Positions 44,771 to 54,700 of a stretch of 64,000 bases of DNA are shown here, one piece after another; position 1 is the first letter of the stretch, and every line of letters starts with the position of its first letter. The notes under the pieces were generated by a model. That model searched no databases. It was given only the letters and a program-made list of their open reading frames with translations, and was not told where the DNA came from. Position numbers and translations under genes: made by a program. Source of the DNA: Endozoicomonas gorgoniicola (lineage in GTDB: Bacteria; Pseudomonadota; Gammaproteobacteria; Pseudomonadales; Endozoicomonadaceae); contig NZ_JAPFCC010000001.1 in the NCBI RefSeq assembly GCF_025562715.2, positions 4,454,501-4,518,500 on the forward strand. The letters run 5' to 3'.

Positions 44771-45697
44771 ATGGTATATGGTGTAGATAATCACATGCTG
44801 AATGAGGCACTGGACGTGAGCACATCATCCCGGACCGGGGAGGGGCAACAGGCTGCCCGGACTGCGACGACGGAATCCTCCAGCCCGGCGTTTAATCTGG
44901 AAAGCCTGGGGCGCAGCCGTCGTAAGCTGTATCTGGATCAGGAAGAAACCTGTTTCAGTGTCGAACAGCTGAATCTGCAATATGGCAGGAAGCAGGCTTT
45001 GTTCGATATTTCCATGAAGATTCCCAAGAAGCGGGTGACTGCTTTTATCGGGCCTTCTGGCTGTGGTAAATCAACCTTGTTGCGGACAATGAACCGCATG
45101 AATGACCTGGTTGAAGGGTGCAGTGTTACCGGCAAAATTCTGCTGGATAATCAGGATATCTATGAAAAAGGTGTGAATGCCGCCGACCTGCGCCGACGGG
45201 TAGGGATGGTTTTCCAGAAACCCAACCCATTTCCCAAGAGCATTTATGAAAACGTAGCTTATGGCCTTCGTATTCAGGGGATCAATAAAAAGCGGGTTCT
45301 GGATGAGGTGGTTGAGTGGGCGCTGAAAAGTGCTGCGCTCTGGGATGAAGTCAAAGACCGGCTGCATGAAAGCGCTTTAAGCATGTCGGGTGGTCAGCAG
45401 CAGCGACTGGTGATTGCCCGTACCATTGCGGTTGAACCTGAGGTTTTGCTGCTGGATGAACCGGCTTCAGCGCTGGACCCGATATCAACGTTGAAAATCG
45501 AAGAGCTGATCAACAAACTGAAATCAAAATTCACTATTGTGATTGTGACGCACAACATGCAGCAGGCAGCGCGTGTGTCTGATTACACTGCTTTTATGTA
45601 CATGGGCGAGTTAATAGAGTTTGGTGATACCGACACGGTATTCACTAACCCGGCCCGGAAGCAGACCGAAGACTATATTACCGGCCGTTACGGCTGA
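44771..45697 (+). CDS. pstB: Phosphate ABC transporter ATPase PstB
   Basis: Energises phosphate import. Walker A GPSGCGKST, PstB-specific MVFQKPNPFPKSI, signature MSGGQQQRL, Walker B LLLDEPASALDP, and switch His in THNMQQAARV are all present. The first 50 residues are Ser/Thr-rich, longer than in E. coli, and the start is unclear: ATG 44771 has no good ribosome site, while GTG 44816 has GAGG eight bases upstream. The 48-bp gap after pstA is consistent with the same operon. Confidence 0.95.
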   Translation: MVYGVDNHMLNEALDVSTSSRTGEGQQAARTATTESSSPAFNLESLGRSRRKLYLDQEETCFSVEQLNLQYGRKQALFDISMKIPKKRVTAFIGPSGCGKSTLLRTMNRMNDLVEGCSVTGKILLDNQDIYEKGVNAADLRRRVGMVFQKPNPFPKSIYENVAYGLRIQGINKKRVLDEVVEWALKSAALWDEVKDRLHESALSMSGGQQQRLVIARTIAVEPEVLLLDEPASALDPISTLKIEELINKLKSKFTIVIVTHNMQQAARVSDYTAFMYMGELIEFGDTDTVFTNPARKQTEDYITGRYG

Positions 45698-45711
45698 GGC
45701 AGAATAAGTAT

Positions 45712-46434
45712 ATGGATACTAAAACAGACCTTATGACCCATCATATTTCCCAGCAGTTCAACACCGAACTGGAGGAGCTGAGGAATAACCTGTTGTCTAT
45801 GGGGGGGCAGGTTGAGAAGCAGGTGTCGGATGCTATTGATGCCCTGGTAAATGCAGACAGCGAAGGGGCGATCTCGGTGTGTGAAAAAGACACCGATATT
45901 AACGCCATGGAACTGACTATTGATGACGAGTGCAGCCGCATTCTTGCCCGGCGCCAGCCTGCTGCCAGTGACCTGAGACTGGTACTGGCCTGCACCAAGG
46001 CTTCGACAGACCTTGAGCGTATTGGTGATGAAGCCGCCAAAATTGCCCGTTTTGCCATTTCCCTGACAGAGCAGGGTGAAGCGCCTAAAGGCTATATTGA
46101 AGCCCGTCATATTGGCAACCATGTCCGTCAGATGGTTCAGGATGCCCTGAATGCCTTTGCCCGTTTTGACGCAGATCTGGCGTTAGCTGTGGCCAAAGAA
46201 GACAAGTCTGTGGATCGCGAGTACAAAAGTGCGACCCGTGAACTGGTGACTTACATGATGGAAGACCCGCGCTCTATCACTCGTGTGCTGAACATTATGT
46301 GGGTACTGCGTTCACTGGAACGAATTGGCGACCATGCCCGCAATATTGCAGAGTATGTGATTTATCTGGTGAAGGGTAAGGATGTTCGGCATATCGGTAT
46401 CAAGCGTATTCAGGCAGAAGTGTTTGATAAATAA
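45712..46434 (+). CDS. phoU: Phosphate signalling regulator PhoU
   Basis: Cytoplasmic helical-bundle protein that links Pst activity to the PhoR/PhoB two-component system and prevents signalling when phosphate is ample. The 240-residue length is normal. Two metal-site repeats are visible: ASTDLERIGDEAAKIA (about 97-112) and WVLRSLERIGDHARNIAEYV (about 201-220). It is last in pstC-pstA-pstB-phoU, 14 bp after pstB. No phoB or phoR lies in the window. Confidence 0.97.
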   Translation: MDTKTDLMTHHISQQFNTELEELRNNLLSMGGQVEKQVSDAIDALVNADSEGAISVCEKDTDINAMELTIDDECSRILARRQPAASDLRLVLACTKASTDLERIGDEAAKIARFAISLTEQGEAPKGYIEARHIGNHVRQMVQDALNAFARFDADLALAVAKEDKSVDREYKSATRELVTYMMEDPRSITRVLNIMWVLRSLERIGDHARNIAEYVIYLVKGKDVRHIGIKRIQAEVFDK

Positions 46435-46558
46435 CGGCAGCTGTCATTACTTCCATCAATATTTCTGACATTTCAGAGTATAAGCGTGCAGGTTCAACGG
46501 ATACCAATGGCTGAAGGTTTAAATCAGTGCCATTGAAACAAGGATGTTCTCGTTGAAA

Positions 46559-47044
46559 TCAGTGCTGAAGGGGGTCAACAAAGAGGTTTTCAGGCAGTAG
46601 TCGTTTTACATTCGGAGTGAGTTGGGTGTAACGTTGCTCCGGGCTGGGGAGGTAATGTCCTGAGTTATGATTCCAGCGGACTAATTTACTCCCACGAAAC
46701 TCTAAATCTCCGGCGTATAAAGCATCACCCCCTAAGGATACGGAGGCGTGTCCCCGAACCCCCAGTCGATAATCGTAATTTAAGTTTGTTCGATCTGCTG
46801 CCACCATAACCTGTTGTGGATGGTCCGCTACGATGACGTACACAAACAGGCCGTCAAAAAGTGGTGGGGGGCTAAGGTTCGTTCTGCCAAATAAGGGGCT
46901 CGGTAATAAATAGTAATTCTCTCCACACTTTTCCAGCAGAAAAATATTGTGCTCGTTCCCGGGTTGTTGTGGAAACCCCCGCATCTTCAGTGGCGTTATC
47001 TTACTTAAGTCATCGAACAACTTTTCCAGATCAGGATAATTCAT
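46559..47044 (-). CDS. Hypothetical protein with WN-x-SGHY motif
   Basis: A 161-residue cytoplasmic protein. The second half has a beta-hairpin pattern ending in LEFRGSKLVRWNHNSGHYLPS, a G-D/E-F...L..WN..SGHY block I have an impression of from the ends of other bacterial secreted or toxin-associated proteins. There is no signal peptide, and I cannot name a family. A strong AAGGAG ribosome site makes it a real gene. It is divergent from the secretion operon. Confidence 0.65.
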   Translation of the reverse strand: MNYPDLEKLFDDLSKITPLKMRGFPQQPGNEHNIFLLEKCGENYYLLPSPLFGRTNLSPPPLFDGLFVYVIVADHPQQVMVAADRTNLNYDYRLGVRGHASVSLGGDALYAGDLEFRGSKLVRWNHNSGHYLPSPEQRYTQLTPNVKRLLPENLFVDPLQH

Positions 47045-47488
47045 AAAAAGCTCCTTTTTAATTACTCCAATGAGTCAGACAGCGAGTCGGGGGAATCTTC
47101 CGGTGACTAGAATCATTGTCCCGCACTGCGTATTCGGAACATAAAGTTTTGCAGAACTGCTGGATAGAGCTGGAAAAAGGCTGCTTGCGACAAGAGTCGA
47201 TGCGGCTTTTAATAGTGATCTTCTTGTTTTTGACTCCGGGAATTTGTTCTGCATTTTTAATCCAGTAATAAACGTTCTTTTGCCAGGAAAATATAGTTCG
47301 ACAATTCAGTTATTTGACGGAAAAAGACCAAAGTTTTAAAAAAGAAAAAGATTGCGACGGCTAGTACAAGAGCAGTCTTTTACCGGCTATCGTCATTACT
47401 AATAAAGTTGATTCTTTTTTACTTTTTTGCAGAGAGTCACTTTTGGCAAAGTAGTCTGTTTTAATTTCGTATTCATTGGCAGGGATCC
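47045..47488. other. 444-bp spacer upstream of the secretion operon
   Basis: AT-rich divergent region. I did not find a promoter that stands out; a CAGGGA site precedes the transporter ATG. The minus frame 47361-47585 overlaps the transporter start and is a shadow. Confidence 0.55.
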
Positions 47489-49657
47489 ATGGATCAGACA
47501 ATTGTAGCGACTGAGGACTGGGGCGTACCAGAGCAAGACCAACTGGAATTTGATCCTTTACTGGAGTGCCTGGCTTTCCTGACACGTCATTACGGCAAAC
47601 CTTATTCTCACGATTCTCTCAGGGCAGGACTGCCTCTTGAAGAGGGTTTATTTAATGCCGATCTGTTTATTCGTTCAGCCAACCGTGCCGGTTTGGCCAG
47701 TAAGGTACATAAACGGGACCTGGCGGATATTTCCCCACTGGTTACCCCCGTGGTTCTGTTTCTCAAGAAACGAAAGGCCTGTATTCTGCTGGACATAGAT
47801 CACGAGGAAGGTCATGCCAGAGTGGTTCTTCCTGAAACAGGTGAAGGCGTTAAGCGTATTTCTGTGGACGATCTGGCTGAGCATTACACAGGCTATGCGA
47901 TTTACGTTCGGGAAAAACACCGTTACGACAAGCGCAGCCCGACCACTCTGAATGTGAAATCCAGGCACTGGTTCTGGGGAACCATTCTGGGTTCCTGGCG
48001 CATTTACCGCGATGTATTGCTGGCTTCCCTGATGATCAACCTGTTTGTCGTCGCTAGCCCGCTGTTTGTGATGAACGTGTACGATCGGGTGGTTCCCAAT
48101 CAGGCCTTTGACACCCTGTGGGTGCTGGCTGTGGGGGCGATTATTGTATTCAGCTTCGATTTCATTCTGAAAATGATTCGAAGTTATTTCATTGATCTGG
48201 CAGGGAAAAAGTCCGATATTCTGCTGTCGTCCAGAATCATGGAGCGGGTTCTTGGGTTGAGCATGTCAGCACGCCCTGCTTCTGTTGGCTCTTTTGCCAA
48301 GAACCTTCAGGACTTTGAAAGCATTCGGGAATTCATCACTTCTTCAACCGTTACGGCTCTGGTTGATCTGCCTTTCACCTTTATCATTCTGATGGTTATT
48401 TTCATGCTGGGTGGGCCACTCGCCTTTATCCCGCTGTTCTGTATGTTCCTGATTGGTGTGTACAGTTTTGCCATTCAGGGGCCACTGCGCCGTTCGGTTG
48501 AAAAGACCCTGCGTTCTAATTCCCAGAAAAGTGCCACGTTGATTGAGAGTCTGACGGGCATGGAAGCATTGAAAATTGCCCAGGCTGAAAGCGATATACA
48601 GTACAAATGGGAGAAGTCTGTTGGTCATATTGCGACCTGGAGCATTCGCACTAAATTATTGAGTTCATCGGCTTCAACCGTAAGCGCTTATGTTCAGCAA
48701 ATGTGTAACATTGGTCTGGTGGCTTCGGGTGTTTTCCTGATTTCAGAAGGTGAGTTGAGTATGGGGGGGCTGATTGCCTCCGTCATGCTGGCAGGTCGCT
48801 GCCTTGCTCCCATGGCTCAGGTAGCCGGTCTGGCGACACGATACAATCAGGCAAAGTCTGCGCTTGATGGATTGAACCAGGTGATGGAAATGCCTGTTGA
48901 ACGTCACGAAGACCGGGATTATGTTAATCGCCCGGAACTGAAAGGCGGCATTGAGTTTGACCAGGTTGATTTCACCTACCCTGAGCAGGAAATTCAGGCA
49001 CTCCGTGGCATTTCCCTCAATATCAAGGCGGGTGAAAAAGTTGCGATCATCGGGCGCATAGGCTCAGGCAAAACCACCATTGAAAAGCTGATTCTTGGTC
49101 TTTATGAGCCAGAAAATGGTGCGATTCGTATTGACGGTATCGATCTGAGACAGCTTAACCCTTCTGACCTTCGCAGCAGTATTGGTTGTGTTTCTCAGGA
49201 TATCACCCTGTTCTACGGTTCCATCAAAGATAACATCACTCTGGGTGCCAGCTTCATTGATGATGAGGCTCTGCTGAAAGCCGCTGAAATTGCCGGTGTT
49301 ACTGAGTTTGCCAATAAACACCCCAATGGTTTGGATATGGTGGTGGGTGAGCGTGGACAGAATCTTTCCGGAGGGCAGAGGCAGAGTATTGCTCTGGCAA
49401 GAGCCCTGTTGATGGATCCACCGATTCTGGTACTCGATGAGCCCTCCAGCTCTATGGACAATACGACTGAGCAGCGCATGAAGGAGCAGCTCAAGACTCG
49501 TTGCAAAGATAAAACCATTGTTCTTGTCACTCACAAAGCCTCTATGTTGGATATGGTGGACAGGCTGGTGGTGGTGGATAACGGCAAAGTGGTTGCAGAC
49601 GGACCCAAGGAACAGGTGCATGCTGCTCTGAAGCAGGGCAAGCTGAAGATTGATTAA
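47489..49657 (+). CDS. lapB: Type I secretion ABC transporter, LapB-like
   Basis: A 722-residue exporter for a large adhesin. Order: N-terminal C39-like domain (about 20-140) without the catalytic Cys/His pair, so substrate-binding, not a protease; six membrane segments (about 165-420, with the LapB/HlyB-like PLFVMNVYDRVVPNQAFDTLW); then the ATPase with Walker A GRIGSGKT (522-529), signature LSGGQRQS, and Walker B ILVLDEPSS. It is followed 14 bp later by the membrane fusion protein and then by the adhesin, which is the natural substrate. An outer-membrane TolC-like partner is not in the window. The symbol is by analogy to the Pseudomonas LapA system. Confidence 0.92.
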   Translation: MDQTIVATEDWGVPEQDQLEFDPLLECLAFLTRHYGKPYSHDSLRAGLPLEEGLFNADLFIRSANRAGLASKVHKRDLADISPLVTPVVLFLKKRKACILLDIDHEEGHARVVLPETGEGVKRISVDDLAEHYTGYAIYVREKHRYDKRSPTTLNVKSRHWFWGTILGSWRIYRDVLLASLMINLFVVASPLFVMNVYDRVVPNQAFDTLWVLAVGAIIVFSFDFILKMIRSYFIDLAGKKSDILLSSRIMERVLGLSMSARPASVGSFAKNLQDFESIREFITSSTVTALVDLPFTFIILMVIFMLGGPLAFIPLFCMFLIGVYSFAIQGPLRRSVEKTLRSNSQKSATLIESLTGMEALKIAQAESDIQYKWEKSVGHIATWSIRTKLLSSSASTVSAYVQQMCNIGLVASGVFLISEGELSMGGLIASVMLAGRCLAPMAQVAGLATRYNQAKSALDGLNQVMEMPVERHEDRDYVNRPELKGGIEFDQVDFTYPEQEIQALRGISLNIKAGEKVAIIGRIGSGKTTIEKLILGLYEPENGAIRIDGIDLRQLNPSDLRSSIGCVSQDITLFYGSIKDNITLGASFIDDEALLKAAEIAGVTEFANKHPNGLDMVVGERGQNLSGGQRQSIALARALLMDPPILVLDEPSSSMDNTTEQRMKEQLKTRCKDKTIVLVTHKASMLDMVDRLVVVDNGKVVADGPKEQVHAALKQGKLKID

Positions 49658-49671
49658 TAAATGGTATTCCA

Positions 49672-51120
49672 ATGAGCGATCAAAAGGACACTGATCCAGG
49701 CAAGCAGAATGAACAGCAGGCTCTGCAAGAGCAGGACGTTCTGGAACCTGATGAAACGGCAGCAGAGGCTGATGGAGAAGACAATGTTGAATCTTCTCTG
49801 GAAGAGCATGTAAAGCCTGAAGATCTGGAATATATGTCAGATACCAGCGCCGCCATGCTGATGAAAACACCGAGAGGTGGCCGGTTGCTGATTTACATGA
49901 TGCTTCTGGCAGTTTTTTCTGCTGTTATCTGGGCCAGCGTGGCTGAACTTGACGAAATCACCCGTGGCATGGGTAAAGTGATTCCCTCATCCCGGCTACA
50001 GGTCGTTCAGAACCTTGAAGGCGGTATTCTTCAGGAACTTTATGTTCAGGAAGGCGAGCTGGTTGAAGAAGGTCAATTACTGCTCAGACTGGATGACACC
50101 CGTTTTCGCTCCACCTACCGTGAAAGTGCTGTTGAGTACTACAGCGAACTGGCCAGGGCAGCACGCCTGAAAGCCGAATTGAGCGGCAAAGACATCTATT
50201 TCCCGTCAGAACTTGATGATTATCAAGAGTACATCAAGCGTGAAGAAACGATATACGAAAACCGGAAAGATGGTTTGAGGGCAGAACTGGATATTGCTAA
50301 CCGGCAGTCGAGTCAGGCAAAACATGAATTGTCAGCGTCAGAAGCCCAGCTGGAATTTCTTACAACCAGTCTTGATCTGGGAGAAGAAGAACTGGAATTA
50401 ACCAAACCGCTTGCCAGGCAGGGTGTGGTGTCTCACGTAGAGATGATTCAGTTGAAACAGCGGGTTAATGACCTTGCTTCCGAGAGGAAAATGACGGAAT
50501 TGTCTATTCCCAAGTTAAAGTCAGCCTATGAAGAAGCGCTTGCCCGCAAAAGAGAGCTGACGGTTAAATTCAGGGAAGAAGTAGTTCAGGAATTGAGAGA
50601 AACAGAATTAAAGCTCGACCAGATGACTGAGTCTCATACCAGTCTTGAAGATCAGGTTAACCGGACGCTGGTTCGTTCACCGGTTCCGGGTATCGTTAAG
50701 AAAATCAATATTAATACCATTGGTGGTGTTATTCAGCCAGGCATGGATTTGCTGGAGATTGTACCGGTTGAAGATAATCTGCTCATTGAAGCAGAAATCA
50801 GCCCTAAGGACATTGGTTTTTTACGGGAGGGTATGCCTTCGGTCGTGAAATTAACCGCTTATGATTTTGCTATTTATGGTGGCCTGAAAGGAACACTCGA
50901 GCATATTGGTGCAGATACAGTTGAAAACGAAAAAGGCGAAAGCTTCTACGTCGTCCATATTCGTACAGACAAAAACTACCTTGGTAATGAAGAAACATCG
51001 CTGGAAATTATTCCCGGAATGAAAACCAATGTTGATATTCTTACCGGAAAGAAAACCTTAATGGATTATTTGCTTAAGCCTATCCTGAAAGCCAAGCAGA
51101 ATGCATTAACTGAGCGATAA
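49672..51120 (+). CDS. lapC: Type I secretion membrane fusion protein, LapC/HlyD-like
   Basis: A 482-residue HlyD-family adaptor: acidic cytoplasmic N-terminus (1-60), one membrane segment (about 72-94, LLIYMMLLAVFSAVIWASVAE), a biotinyl-lipoyl half (VIPSSRLQVVQNLEGGILQEL), long coiled-coil hairpin (about 170-330), the second lipoyl half (TLVRSPVPGIVKKI), and a beta-barrel domain. It bridges the ABC exporter and an outer-membrane channel. Same operon as the transporter. Confidence 0.93.
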   Translation: MSDQKDTDPGKQNEQQALQEQDVLEPDETAAEADGEDNVESSLEEHVKPEDLEYMSDTSAAMLMKTPRGGRLLIYMMLLAVFSAVIWASVAELDEITRGMGKVIPSSRLQVVQNLEGGILQELYVQEGELVEEGQLLLRLDDTRFRSTYRESAVEYYSELARAARLKAELSGKDIYFPSELDDYQEYIKREETIYENRKDGLRAELDIANRQSSQAKHELSASEAQLEFLTTSLDLGEEELELTKPLARQGVVSHVEMIQLKQRVNDLASERKMTELSIPKLKSAYEEALARKRELTVKFREEVVQELRETELKLDQMTESHTSLEDQVNRTLVRSPVPGIVKKININTIGGVIQPGMDLLEIVPVEDNLLIEAEISPKDIGFLREGMPSVVKLTAYDFAIYGGLKGTLEHIGADTVENEKGESFYVVHIRTDKNYLGNEETSLEIIPGMKTNVDILTGKKTLMDYLLKPILKAKQNALTER

Positions 51121-51431
51121 ATTTGCTACCAGTCTGTAATGAAATATTTCAAATTCCCCTCCTGTGGAACTCAATTAAGTTGTTTCATGTGGTTTATTTA
51201 AAATAAACCACACTCTTGCTATTTATATTCCCATTTTAATTTCAATTTACTATATAAATTAGGGCGCATTACACGCTTATATCTGACTATTCTGAAATTA
51301 ATAAACGTTTTATTTATTTTTAATAAATAAGGTGCGAAGGGAATTCGCCCTACCCTGCGTTTCGTTTTCCTGCCACAACGCTTAATTCGAATTCCCATTG
51401 CTCCTATGGATTGAGAGTGAGCATAAACACT
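51121..51431. other. 311-bp spacer upstream of the adhesin
   Basis: AT-rich, with two perfect 9-bp hairpins: 51189-51211 (GTGGTTTAT arm) and 51310-51330 (TTATTTATT arm). They may separate transcription of the transporter genes from that of the adhesin. No promoter is obvious and no gene is visible. Confidence 0.6.
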
Positions 51432-51785
51432 ATGAACTCTAACTCTGGAAGCTCTACGCCTGTTATCGGTGAAATCACAGCGGCTACAGGTACAGTCATT
51501 GTTATTAAACCGGATGGAACTAAAAAAGTTCTCGAAAAAGGGTCAAAAGTTTATCTTAATGACCGGGTTGTTACGGAGAATGGGGGGTCTGTTGTTATTA
51601 CAACAGCCAGCAACCAGGTCATGGAACTGGGTGCACAGCAGCAACTTATTCTCACTGATAGCATGCTGTCCACAACGAATGATGAACCTGATGAGGATCT
51701 GTCTTTTGAGGAAGTTCAGGCTGCTATTGCAGAGGGCGCTGACCCTGCCGCGATTGCACAGGCTGCCTCCGCAGGCGATGAGCCG
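51432..51785 (+). other. LapA-type N-terminal retention module with atypical cleavage motif
   Basis: The beta-rich N-terminus and the LSFEEVQAAIAEGADPAAIA stretch match the conserved retention module of LapG-regulated adhesins. The expected di-alanine site (TAAG, PAAG or AAAG) falls at residues 110-115 as QAASAG, where a Ser breaks the motif. Position agrees with LapA; sequence does not. Confidence 0.75.
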
Positions 51786-54700
51786 GGATCATCTGATGAA
51801 GGAAGTTCTGATGTTGTAACGATTCAGCGAAAACCCCTTGATATACCGATTATTGAGAATGAAGGGATTTTGCAGAGAGAGTTAAATCCTGATGATGACC
51901 CTTCATTAGCAGCTACTGGCTCAGAGGAGACTTCGGCTGCTACCAGCCAGCCTGGTGATCAGCTCGAAGAGGAAGCCGAGGAAGCTGAAGAAGCTGATCG
52001 AATTTCCTACAAGCCAATAGCCCAAAGCTCCGAAATGGTTGCCACCGAAGATGCCTCTGTGCTTAAGGGGCAATTGTATGCAACGGATGAGAATCCTGAT
52101 GAAATAATGACGTTCTCGCTGGTTTCGCCGCCAGAAGCCGGTTCTCTTAGTATTGCTGCTGATGGTTCGTTTGAATTCAGTCCTGAGGGCGATTTTGAAT
52201 ATCTGGCAGAAGGTGAAAGCCAGACAGTTACTTTTGTTTTTGCGGTAACCGATCCCCAGGGAAACACGAGTCAATCATCCGTTGAGATCAAAATAGAAGG
52301 CGTCAATGATACACCTGAGGTAGAGGCGCCGATCATTCTTGATGCCACTCAGAATGATGCCAGCATTAACTTGAACCTCCTGCAGAATGCCAGTGACATG
52401 GATGTCACTGATGAACTTTCAGTCACCAGCCTACGACTGGTTTCCGGTAATGAAGCTGGCATCAACATCGGTGAAAATGGTTCTGAGCTGGTTATTGATC
52501 CTGAGGCTTATAAGTATCTTGCTGTCGGAGAGACAGAAACCCTTACCTATGAATACCGGGTAACGGATCCACAGGGAGATTACACCACCCAAACCGCTAC
52601 CATTACTCTGGCGGGAAGTAATGACCTTCCGGTGATTGATAATGCCATTGTACTGAGTACTGACCAGAACTCGGCATTACAGGATATTGATTTACTCGCA
52701 GGTGCCAGCGATGTTGATGGTACAGATACGATCAATGTGGTGAACTTGCAGCTGACCGCCGGTGATCCGGTAGGCATCAGTATTTCGGACGATGGCAATA
52801 ACCTGTCACTGGATGCGTCCAATTATGACCATCTGGCGGAAGGTGAATCAGAAACACTCGAATACACCTATGACATTGATGACGGTCATGGTGAAACGGT
52901 CAGTCAGACCGCCTCAGTAACGATCGAAGGTCGCAACGATGCACCTGAAGACGTACAGCTTAGCAATACTGCCGTTGATGAAAATGCTACAGGCGCTGTT
53001 ATAGGCACTCTCTCAACTACAGATATTGATGTTTCTGATACTCATACCTACACAGTGGATGATAACCGGTTTGAAATTGTAGATAACGAACTCCGGCTAA
53101 AAACCGGTATCTTCCTTGACCATGAAACAGAAGAAACCGTCACCGTTAACGTTACCACGACAGATAACAACGGAGCTGCTTTTACTGAGCCATTTACTGT
53201 CAATGTCAATGACATTAATGAAGCACCCGAAACTTCCGCCAGTTCTCAAACCATACCGGAAGACAGCCTGTATCGCTTTAAACTTACCGATTTTCCCTAC
53301 AGCGATACGGATGATGGAGACATTCTTGAATCGGTATTTATTGACGCGCTGCCCGCCAAAGGTGTTATTGAGTTGGATGGTCGTGCAATCAGTGCCGGTG
53401 ATGAAATCAGTCGTGCAGACATCGAAGCGGGCAAGCTGACCTTCCTGCCTGATGCCCATGAAAGTGCTACGGATTATTCCAGCTTCCAGTTTCGGGTACA
53501 CGACGGTGAGCTTTCATCATTCCCTCAGGCATTTACCTTCTCTGTCACCCCGGTTGTCGATGCTGCTGAGCTGTCGTTGAATCTTCCAGATGCTGCGGCA
53601 GTTTACTCAGACCCCGCTTATGACTACAGCATCAGCAGCCTTGAGGATGTACCCTTATCATTAGAGCTAACTCAGTCTCTGGTAGACACTGACGGTTCCG
53701 AAAGCATCAGTTTAAAACTGTCAGGTTTGCCTGCTGACAGCGTTTTAACAGATGGCACCAACACTGTTACGTCTGACGGCAGTGATCTTGATATCAGCAA
53801 CTGGCAGCTCAACCAGTTGCAAATGACGCCCCCGGCTAACAGCAATACAGACTTTACGCTGACATTTACTTCTACAACCACTGAGTCTGCAACCGGAGAA
53901 ACAGCTTCCGTCGCCAAGAGTCTGCATGTTGATCTGATTCCGGTTAATGATGCTCCTGAAACGGTCAGTACTGCAGCAACGATTGATGAAGATACGCCCT
54001 ATATTTTCTCATCCAGTGATTTTGCATTCACCGATATTGATACCGGGGATGCCTTTGAGCGTATACAGATTGCTGAGCTTCCTGTTGCAGGGAAGCTGTT
54101 ATACAACGGTTCAGAGATTACCGTTGGCCAGGATGTATCAAAGCTTGATCTTCTTGCAGGACGTTTAAAATTTGAGCCGGACCTTCATGAAAATGGTGCG
54201 AACTATGCATCCTTTGAATTTAAAGTCAGCGACGGAGAGCTTCTTTCTGAAGCTGTCAGTTTTGGTTTCAATGTTACACCGGTCAACGATGCTCCTGTCG
54301 TTGATGGCTACGCTGATAACAATAACCTGATCATTGAAGAAAACAGTGTCAATGGCTCAGTGGTTGCGACCATCAATGCCACCGACATTGAAGGCGATAC
54401 TCTGACCTACAACCTGACAAACGATGCTGACGGACGCTTTGTTATCAACAGCAGTTCCGGAGAAATCACTGTTGCCGATGGTTCCCGCCTGAATCACGAA
54501 GACAGTGCCAGTCACTCTATCACGGTAAAAATCAGCGATGGCGAGGGTGGAGTCACCACCAGAAACTACACGGTTGATATTTCCGACCAGAGTGAAGCCG
54601 CCCTTATCGACGGTGAAGATGCTAGCAGTGTCACAGAAGACGATGCCAGTATGCTGACAACCAATGGCATTCTGGATCTAACGGAACAGGACGAAGGTGA

